The notes under the pieces are model-generated. The model had not been told where the DNA came from, did not search any database, and was given only the letters and a program-made list of their open reading frames with translations. Both the position numbers and the translations under genes were made by a program. A stretch of 64,000 nucleotides of DNA from Synanceia verrucosa (Eukaryota > Chordata > Actinopteri > Perciformes > Synanceiidae). Each line of letters begins with the position of its first letter. Position 1 is the first letter of the stretch. The stretch covers positions 1-64,000 of the forward strand of contig JAQQSB010001334.1 in the NCBI GenBank assembly GCA_029721515.1, in the 5' to 3' direction. Below are positions 55,565 to 64,000 of this stretch, in pieces.

Positions 55565-56886
55565 TAGCGTCACAGAGACTGCAGAAGCAAATGTTAGCAT
55601 GCTAATATTAGCCAATACACTAAACACTACACACCACGACTCTGATAGTTATTGTTACTAATGATGGATTTGAACATACTTCAGATAGTGAACAAAGTTT
55701 CCTGCCTTCATTCAGTATATATAGTCCACATCTGAGCTGACCTCACCTGGTCCACACACCTCTCACCAAGTGGAGAAGACCCAACAGAGACTTTACTTCC
55801 TCAGGAAGCTAAAACAAGCTGTCCTCCCTCAAAACCTGCTGATGAACTGTTTGGGATGTGAACAGAGTGAACAGGACAGAGGAGAGAACAGTTCTCCATC
55901 TGAGGAGATGGAGCTCACCCTGTTCCAGTCTGACTGCCTTGTTGGGACAAGATCTCCTCAGCTCTCTACTAACCTGCTCTACAGTGATGGTGGTGGACAG
56001 AGGGCTGGCACATCTGGTAGTTGGGATCCCTGGTTTTCAACTCCTGGAGTGAAATGACTGTTTTAGGGCAGCAGTAGCTCAGTCCTTAGAGAACAGAGCC
56101 GTATATAGAGAGAGTACCGACAACTAGTGTTTACTGTTGTTCAGTAAAAATTGCGTACACTAAACACATGACTATCTTTGGACCAATCTCACGACAGAGT
56201 TCAGGACAATTCTGTTGTGTTTAGTGTATGTCATGTTAATTATATAAACACCAGTAACTGTTTGGAGAATGTTCAAAAGAAGACTTTTGTTATAATTCTG
56301 CTGATTCAAATGAGTTCTGATAGTAACCATAAATGCTGGCATGTTTATGTTAATTTTTTTTACTATCTGGCTCATTTGACTGTGACTGTGACCTTTGACC
56401 CCTCACAGTGTGCCAGCAGCAGCATCATATTAAAGGGGACATATCATGCAAAACTCACTTTTTGTGGGCCTTTTAGTCACATTTGGGTCTCTGCTGTTCT
56501 TATAAACACTCCAAACAAAAAAAACATCCATGCGTTTTCTTTGAGTAGCTTTCTGTCAAGAACAGTATTCTGCTGTGAGCTGTTTTAATGTCCCACGGTT
56601 CCTGACGTCAGGAGCCAGGAATTTTGCATAGAACCACCCCGCACCTGTCGAGTACATACCTTTGACCTCCGGTTGGTGCAAAAATTTGGGAAGTTCTGGT
56701 GGTTCTTGAGTAATTCATATCAGGAGACATTCAACATAAGCTCTGTGAGCACAAGGCTCATTTGAAGCTTGCGGTATACACTTATTTGTAATTTAGGTGA
56801 CTGACTACTGTTAACTGTACTGTCCATGCACTGCAGAGTCACATTAGCCTCTTTAGCCACTGCCATATCTAGAAGTAAACAGAAGC

Positions 56887-56923
<37 letters not shown>

Positions 56924-57196
56924 CCTCTTTCCAGAGAGGGGGCGTGGTCAGACACAGCTCAGGGTTATTTAAAGGTACAGACACAAACAGCCTGTTCTCA
57001 GCAGAGCTCAGTACAGTGATTTTTAACTGGCTGCAATTCAGGACCAGGGCTGAGTTTACACACTTTGAATACAATATTGTTGGACATCTGAGACCTCTAT
57101 AAAATTGCTGAGAAATGTTTATAATATGTCACTTTTAATATGTGAAGATATTTTGGCTCAAATATTATCATTCTCATATTATCATTAGCAGTGCAT

Positions 57197-57263
57197 GGTA
57201 CACCACACCTGCATGATGAGCTCATGGTGGATGTAGGCCCTGGGTTCAATCCCTGGCATCTCC
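57197..57263 (+). pseudogene. tRNA-Ala-like relic
   Basis: It is the copy-2 equivalent of 7251-7318, ending CCTGGGTTCAATCCCTGGCA. Confidence 0.5.
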
Positions 57264-58009
57264 AACACTTCTTATATTCACATTAAAGGAGAAGCTCTGT
57301 TGTCACTCACTGTACCATTTGAACAACACAGCTGCTTCCTTCTGCAGTCATGGAGAAGAACTAGAATACACTTCTGAATGGGTAGTTTTATTTTGAAAAA
57401 CTCCCAGACAGCTCAGTGGAGCCATCAAACATAATATGAACCTTATGAAAAACAGAATTAAAATAGCACTTAAGTATTTCCAGTTTGAGTTAGCCTCTAT
57501 GAGCTAAACATGCTGCAAGCTAAGCATGTTTGTGCAGCTAATCAGATGGATGCTAACGGCTAACAGGCTAAAGCTACTATTTAGCAGTGATCAAGTCTCC
57601 ACAGACCTGAGGATGAAACTAAATGAAGAAGTTAACTACAGGGCTTGTTAAATGGTGTCAGCTGACTGCAGATCAGTCAACATCACGAAGACTCTGGTCT
57701 AAGAGACAAACTCTGGTTGGCTTGTTGTCAAATGACATCATTGATCATTCAACCAATGTTAATATGATCTGTAAAACTGCAGGTGTATTATTGCTGGTGT
57801 ATTATAGAAGTTCTGAGATTTTAAAAAAACAATCAGTTGGCAGTACTATTGCACATGAATATGTGAATAGATGTTTCTCTTTTTGTTTCATTACATAAGT
57901 AATTGTAGCATTAAACACACACCTTTAGATTTTACACAGCATGATGTGTATTTACAATATTATTAAATAGATGCTTTATTGATACAGAGGGAATTTCAGA
58001 AGAAAAAAA

Positions 58010-58079
58010 ACACTTTGATGTGATTTGGAAACAAAACCTTGATCTGGAGTCAGACATGCTACCATTGCGCCACAGAGTC
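58010..58079 (-). pseudogene. tRNA-Trp(CCA) relic
   Basis: The minus strand reads GACTCTGTGGCGCAATGGTA, GCATGTCTGACTCCAGATCA (anticodon CCA), then a degenerate T arm TTTCCAAATCACATC. D and anticodon arms are well preserved, but acceptor pairing is lost. Confidence 0.75.
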
Positions 58080-58431
58080 TCTTTCACAGGACTGCAAACT
58101 TTTGATAAAACTTTGGAGTGAGACCAGAGGCGTCACCAGGGATTTTTGGCCAAATGAAAAGAAATTTCAATGGGCCCCCCATTGCAGGCGAAAAATGCTT
58201 ATATTTTTTCACATAAAATTATGCATTTCAGTGACATTTTTGAAAAGTGATCTCATAAACTGTGGACAAAGCTAGGAATAGCCAACAGGCTAATATTCTG
58301 GAACTTTCCATCACATGAACCACTGAAAGAACTGCCCTATTCTCTGCCCTCTGAACAACATCAACAACAAACATGGGGCTATCATAAAAGAGTGTGTCTA
58401 CACAGACTGTGAAGAAAGCAAACAAGGCTGT

Positions 58432-58502
58432 GGTTCCATGGTGTAACGGTCAGCACTCTGGACTTTGAATCAGTGATTTGAGTTCAAATCTCAGTGGAAC
58501 CT
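58432..58502 (+). tRNA. tRNA-Gln(TTG), one base short
   Basis: The acceptor stem GGTTCCA/TGGAACC is perfect. A box TGGTGTAACGGTCAGCA, anticodon loop CTTTGAA with TTG, and T arm TTGAGTTCAAATCTCAG are all those of tRNA-Gln. One C is missing from the 3' side of the anticodon stem (TCAG instead of TCCAG). It may be marginally functional; probably a young pseudogene. Confidence 0.8.
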
Positions 58503-58780
58503 GTTTTTATGCATGAGTCCAACTTTAAGAACGCAGCCTTTTTCACGTTCCATGTCAAGCTTAAAGTTGGTACTCAGACTGGAAACAGTACTTTGTTGAG
58601 GGCACCTTCTTTCAGCTTCCATGGAGACCTGAAGCAACGTAGATTCTTTCTGTCTTCACCAAAAACATCTCCAAATTTAATGGTACTGACAGCGAGGGAA
58701 ACGGTTTTGATAGGCGGTGGGCCAAGGGGAGATTTTGTGTATTTAAACGATCCCCACCGAGGGAGGACCTAATTTTTTGT

Positions 58781-59792
58781 GGACAACATCTTCATTTTTC
58801 AACAAATGAAACAAAAATTGTTGGCACTCTTACCTCTTGCACATTTTTTGTTTATCAGTAACGGCATCTGGGTTACCGGTTCCGGCTAACTGCGCGGGCA
58901 GCTATGCTCGGGGTCCGACATGCATGACGTAGTTGTAGCTATTGTCCAATGACACGTCTCGAAATTTGCCGGTTACCATGGATACATTGTTAAACTGCTG
59001 CTGCGGTTGTAAGCTAACGCTATAGGAGTACAGTACATAATCAAGATAAAGATCGCAGTACACGCTTACACACAATGCTAATATAACAACAAATTTAAAT
59101 ATCAATCACTTTAAGAGGAGATGAAATTAATCAAGTTAACTGACAGTTCGTCATCAAGCTTGATAAAAGCAGGAAATGTATAATTTAGATGTAGATCTGT
59201 CATCCCTTCTTTTGAAAACTTACGTCTTCTGAAAAAATGTCATTGTGAACTTTGCACATAAAACTGATTTCCAACATCTGAGATCCAGTGAGATGTTATT
59301 TTTTTCACCTCTGACAAAATTAGCATAATGTCATAAAAATTAGCCACACACATACTACACTCCTCCTCTTGAAACTACGTTTGCTAGCAAACCACAGAAA
59401 TGGAGTGCTGTATGCATCTTTTGGATAAAGACGGTCCTGTAACCCCCTTTATAGACACAGGATGGAAGAAAATTTTGACTTATGTTGTTTTTCTGTGGAA
59501 AGACTTAGTACCAGAGAGAGTACTGTGGCAGAAGAGCCAGAGCTTAGATTTAACCTTAAAACCAAGGTTTGTTGTCATACTAAACAGTCGTTGTGTTATG
59601 TGGATGGCTTTAGCTTGCCAAGAGACTGAACATGGAAGTTTTGACTACATATGTGTTCATTAGCTGTCCTTATATATTTTATAATTGTGTTAACTTATAA
59701 TCATTTGTCTCTGCATTAGGATAAAAAAAGATTAATGGAGCTTTAAAATGTTACTAACAGTAAGATTATTTTAATATAATGTATTGTACTTG
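58781..59792. other. No confident gene
   Basis: A frame at 59400-59663 (87 residues, MECCMHLLDKDGPVTPF) might be a first exon of the Cys-rich relic at 60.6 kb, because related proteins as I remember them start with a short Cys motif followed by GPVT, but this is a guess. No other feature is recognised. Confidence 0.3.
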
Positions 59793-59823
59793 AGGGTGGC
59801 ACAGTGGTGTAGTGTTTAGCGCT
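59793..59823 (+). mobile_element. SINE head fragment
   Basis: GGTGGCACAGTGGTGTAGTG and GTTTAGCGCT match the head of the SINE at 16770-17093; the copy ends there. Confidence 0.5.
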
Positions 59824-60566
59824 TATAAACAAGTTAACTGTAAACCTCAAACTTCAGGAACCTGCTGCAATTCCAGCAAACAGTGGCTATCACAGAGACT
59901 GCTACAGCCACTTTATGAACATGAAAAACATAAAACGAGCCCAGAGAAGATGTGAAAAGGCATCTTTATTTCAGAAAGAGGCTGAAAAACAGGGTCGGTG
60001 TCAAATCAGAACACTCATGTCAATGTGAATCTTGAACTTCAGCTGTGAGTCTAAGACAAATAATAGAAATGATCGTTTGATTTGATTTAGCCCAGAGTCA
60101 AGGCAATACAATGACCAAAAAATGAAAAAAACAAACAAGAAAACAACAAAAACATTATACACCTCCTGAAAAAAAAGACAAAACATGGATAGGAATGCAA
60201 GCTATTACACAAGGCACATGCAGACGTTTTTGTCCCCAACTGTAATCTTTGGAAGTGTACCTGAGAGTTAAAATAACAATAAATATGGTGCCACTAACCT
60301 GACATGTTCAAACTGTTAAAATGTAATGAAGAAAAGCCTAAATGTGTTGTCCGCTTCTTGTTTTTTAGAGCTAGAGGTAGAAAGAGAAACAGACTATGGT
60401 GAGGGAACTGCAGCAAAGACACAGGCTCTGAGATCACACACTGGTGACCTCCACACATCCAAGCGGTCACCACACCTTCTGCCAGTACAATGCATAATTT
60501 GAAAACATGAAAAATACAAAAATGAGTCATACACCTGGAAAAGAATTAAAGACAAACTGATTCAGT
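59824..60566. other. No recognisable gene
   Basis: AT-rich DNA with no exon or repeat that I can identify. Confidence 0.35.
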
Positions 60567-61080
60567 GTGAAACAATCACAGCTGGTAAACTGCTTCTGGC
60601 AGCTGAAGAAAGAAGAGATGAGTCTTCTTCTGCACATTCGGGACAGGGACTTAGTGGCCAGTGAAGCAAGATACCACTTCACCTGTTTCACAGACTATAC
60701 TCGGTACCTTCTAAAAAGACAAATGAGACAACAGAGAGCAACTTGTATGAAAATGGGTACAAGTATTTCTGCGAGACTGTGATTGAGGAGAGGCTTTTAA
60801 AAAGACAAGAAGTGTTACGACTCTGTAGGTTGAACATGCTTTTTAAAAACATTGTAAGAGAAAGGAAGAAGTGGACTGGATGACACTTCCCCCAGCTCCA
60901 GAGGCAATACTAGAACGGGTGCACTGTTCTTGTAAAAAAAAATAAAAAAACTGCATTAAGGGGAGATGCACCTACAAACTGCATGAGCTGCCATGCACAA
61001 ACCTGTGTCAATGCACAAACTATGGCAACAGGTCATTTGAAGATGACGAGGGGTTCCAGGGCCATCATGAGATGCTCACC
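60567..61080 (+). pseudogene. Relic of a Cys-rich (CXC/Tesmin-like) repetitive fish protein
   Basis: The first frame (60567-60782) reads LLLHIRDRDLVASEARYHFT and CFTDYTRYLLKRQ, a segment I associate with large uncharacterised fish families. Downstream, in other frames, come a PPAPEAILERVHCSCK segment near 60894-60935 and then RCTYKLHELPCTNLCQC near 60966-61016, resembling the Cys-rich DNA-binding CXC repeat. Frames are interrupted by stops and shifts and about 1 kb of a usual N-terminal half is missing, so this is a pseudogene. Confidence 0.5.
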
Positions 61081-62700
61081 CTTCTTATCAACCAGTACTG
61101 TGTTTATGTGTTCATGTTATTTGTTCCTGTCAGTGTGTTCCTTAACAGATGTTTGATGGTGATTAGAATTATCAAATAATTATTAGAATTAAATGAACTC
61201 ACCAACAGTGTATGGTTTGACCACCATTTCTCATTGTCCATCATGGGAGTATTACCTAGTGGGAATATAGTTAGTCTGTTAGTGCTTAATGAATTTACAT
61301 TTCACACAATTGATGCGCCACTAAGCTGATTAAAATACAACTTACACTTAGACAACAAGGTTCATGTTGTATCAAATATTAGCCTAACTACTAAAATATA
61401 TAATTATGCTCAGGGTTTCCCCCAGAAAACTTGCTAAGTCACAGAAGGCTGCTCTGAGCTCAGCTCACACGCTGACCACTGACTACGAACGACACTTAGA
61501 CTGATGGACGGGCAAGTAAAGTAGTACGGCAACACCAATAAAATACACTAAATAAACTAACTAGTAACGTTAATTATACTCACACACTGTGAGTGCGTGG
61601 TTTTTCAGCTGCTAAATTACCACACGCTTGACTTCCAACACTTTGGGTTATTCACATCATGTTAAATGAATAATGTAATATTGATTCCATTAGAATAGTT
61701 AGCGATATCGAAATATAGATTCAGGTCTCTTGAGCTTATTTGACTGATTAAGTGAGCCCAAGTTGTTAACACTGGGTAGGATTTTAGCTAGGCTAACGGT
61801 TAGCGTTACCTTTACAAATTATAAATGTCGCCTCGCCAAAGGTTATACATCAAATACCATAGCTAGCATTAATACTTACCTACACACGTAGACGCTGCTT
61901 ATTTAGCTCAAAATATTTCCTGTAGTTTTTCCATGGCTGTATCTCTGTCTCCATATCCACGAGTTGGATTTTGAGAGCAGCAGCTGTTCTTCGCATATCT
62001 ACGCCTGATTGGCTGAACAATGTCACGTGATTTGTACGGGTGCGTGCCATTGGTTTAGCTGATATAGTAAGCTGCAGCGTTTGCCTGCAAAATTAACGAA
62101 CTTCAAACTATGATTATGGAAAAATGTGCAAGAATCACGAGTGCCAACAAAGAAAATCTGACTGAGAAAAAAAAAAAGTTAAAATGTGAAAGATCCAGGT
62201 CCTCCCTCACTAGGGGTCATTATTTTTTAAAACTAAAGCAGATATGCAGCCTCGGCCCACTGCCTATTTTTGGTCCACTTACAGAGGACTGAGTTCAGTT
62301 CACTTAAAGGGGACTAGATGTGAAAACATCCTTGGTCAGCTTGTTTCCAGTTCTCCACAAATCTGGAGCTTATTGTTGTAGAGCTAATAACCCTGCATAT
62401 TAAAACATAGACTGGTTCTTCTAAAGCACTCACACCTGTTGTTTACACACATTAGCAGTGGTGCTTAATGCACTCTGGCCATTAGCAGCAGTTAGCTGTT
62501 AGCATTTCCCTCTCTGTGTTGCTTGGTGTGTTTAAACTTAAGTTGTATGTAAATTTGATATTAATGTAAATGTTTAGCTACTTGTCTGTCTCAATCAGAA
62601 ATATTGCTACATGTTGTATGTGTAGTTTATTAAGCACATTTGAGGAAAGGTGATGAATTGGTAGCCGTTAAATGAAAGCAACCTAGATTGTCAATAAAAT
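61081..62700. other. Unrecognised, possible hAT terminus at 61413
   Basis: CAGGGTTTCCCCCAGAAAAC near 61413 resembles the left end of fish hAT elements, but no matching right end was found. The rest contains no gene that I can support. Confidence 0.35.
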
Positions 62701-62701
62701 T

Positions 62702-63060
62702 AATCAGAACAACATATTACATGATTCTGATGACTGTCGTGCTGTCAGAATCCTCAAAAAAGTTGTAAAAAAAGGAATATAATGAAATGTCACAAAATTT
62801 AAAAAATGTCATCTTATGGTATGTTGAAAAAAGTCAAAAAGTGAAAAAAAAATAGAATGGTGATAAAAGGCATCAAAACAACATATTATGTGATCCTGAA
62901 TACAGTCATAGTGTAATACTTTCAAAAAAATTGTAAGATACGCATATTATGACATGTCATGAAATTTTAAAAAAATATGTCATAGCATAGTATGTGGAAA
63001 AAAGTCAAAGAGTTAAAAAAATAGATTGTTGATAAAAGGCATCAAAACAACGTCATAATC
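62702..63060 (+). repeat. 169-bp AT-rich tandem repeat, two copies and a start
   Basis: The word AACATATTA or its variant starts at 62711, 62880 and 63049. Units contain AAAAAGTCAAA, ATAAAAGGCATCAAAACAAC and TATGTCAT-like words. It looks like a fragment of a satellite. Confidence 0.8.
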
Positions 63061-64000
63061 CAGCCGTATCATGTGATCACTGTGCATTCTGTCGTCTTTA
63101 ATACACCTGGCCTCGTTAAAAGGATCGGCTGTCCTCAACATGCTGTATGAGGAGTCTCTCACTTTCAGAGGCCTGTGATGAGCAGCCTCTCAGATCCCGA
63201 CCTTCCTCCATAACAACATCAGCCAGATGAAAGCAGCACGACGGCTTCACTGGACCATGAAGTCCTGTGAGGTCAGATTATTGTACCTGACCTTTGTTTC
63301 CTTAGTAAACCATTTTACACACTGTGACTTAACTTAAATGTATGATTTTCCTGTTGTGTTTCAGAAGAACAGTAATGATTATGAAAACATCTGCCCTATG
63401 TAAAGAGCAGGGATACACAGAGTGAAGTGTCCTGATGGCATTTCATTACACCAGATACATGACTTTAGTTTGACTTGAGCTCCAACAACAAAACAGCTGG
63501 AGGGAAGAGCTGAACTGCATATTTGCCGGCATGAAAAATGCAGTGACTCCTTTAAACGCTCAGTCATTCTCACAACACTGGAGACATTATGAAGAAAACA
63601 TGACTTTATTTTATTAAATACCCACAGCCTTTCACATCAAGCTACACTCCTGTGAAGGTATAGTTGCTGCATGGTTCACTTCTGGAACAACGCGCTGAAA
63701 TTCCTGAATCTTTGTGGTCAAAAAAGAGGAATATGCTGCTCGCTTGAGTTTAAAATGCTCACAAGCACAGTATGAACATTATCATGAGTGCAGCTGCAAC
63801 TCCAAGTGAAAGAAAAAGCTTTGTTATGTGAACTAGAGCTGGAACTGAGAATGAAGTGCACTTTTGTTTTACTATGAGGACATAATGGTCGCACTTTGAG
63901 TAAAAAAATTGAACATCTGTGTCAAATTTTTTTGACTGGATTGAAAACTATTTTCCAGGCTCAGGAAGAAATGCTGAATATTTTGCTGTGAAATAACCTG
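63061..64000. other. No recognisable gene
   Basis: No exon, RNA gene or repeat family was recognised to the right edge. Confidence 0.35.

Larger units (their letters stand above)
55565..58780 (+). repeat. Segmental duplication, copy 2
   Basis: This is the paralogue of 3085-8990. It lacks the Tc1 and Harbinger elements present in copy 1. It differs by an extra segment at about 56205-56285 and by a MITE-like piece at about 56430-56660 that begins TTAAAGGGGACATATCATGC (TTAA target style). A GA microsatellite is at about 56889-56921. Confidence 0.75.

Overview
This window looks like nuclear DNA from a teleost fish, probably a percomorph. The evidence is the repeat content: Tc1 and hAT transposons, PIF/Harbinger derivatives, tRNA-derived SINEs of fish type, an abundant fish interspersed repeat (53143-53400), an endogenous retrovirus with a YIDD reverse transcriptase, and many decayed tRNA genes. 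Base composition is AT-rich, microsatellites are common, and no long uninterrupted gene is present. There are no bacterial or operon features. Nearly all short open frames fall inside repeats and are not genes.

Layout. 1-3.0 kb: end of an LTR-like repeat, unique-looking DNA and a tRNA-Ser relic. 3.0-9.0 kb: a segmental-duplication block carrying a Harbinger derivative (3549-4526), a Tc1 element (5523-7153) and tRNA relics. 9.0-12.5 kb: more tRNA relics (Leu, Ala, Gly, Glu) and one arm of a near-identical inverted repeat whose other arm is at 24.2-25.0 kb. 12.5-18.8 kb: SINEs, a LINE fragment, a tRNA-Ala and the first copy of a dispersed repeat here called F1, which carries a 22-bp tandem array. 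18.9-20.8 kb: a non-autonomous hAT-like element with a second one nested in it. 21.4-25.5 kb: a 33-bp CCAAT-box array, a second Harbinger derivative, a fold-back element, and tRNA-Asn and tRNA-Glu. 25.5-33 kb: mostly unrecognised, with one coding-like minisatellite.

33.4-35.7 kb holds the best gene-like object: five exons with phase-0 GT-AG introns. They encode a basic N-terminus, a coiled coil and a transposase-like D..(D to N)..E core of a family I remember only as uncharacterised. 36.0-37.2 kb is an inverted F1 copy; 37.2-38.0 kb is an inverted retroviral LTR and leader; 38025-42178 is a complete hAT element with a broken five-exon transposase. 42.2-44.67 kb is F1 plus a SINE.

44671-50912 is an endogenous retrovirus with 522-bp LTRs, a candidate primer-binding site, a polypurine tract, and gag, pol and env remnants. 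Its leader contains an eight-copy 58-bp array in which each copy can form two RNA hairpins. 51-55.2 kb holds fragments of other LTR elements and a truncated Tc1. 55.6-58.8 kb is the second copy of the 3-9 kb block and preserves the Tc1 empty site and an approximate Harbinger empty site. 58.8-64 kb is largely anonymous, with a Cys-rich gene relic near 60.6-61.1 kb and a 169-bp tandem repeat.

The window is best read as a repeat-dense, duplicated domain built around an old tRNA-gene cluster and repeatedly invaded by transposons. All identifications come from reading the sequence and from memory of the families; no database search was run.
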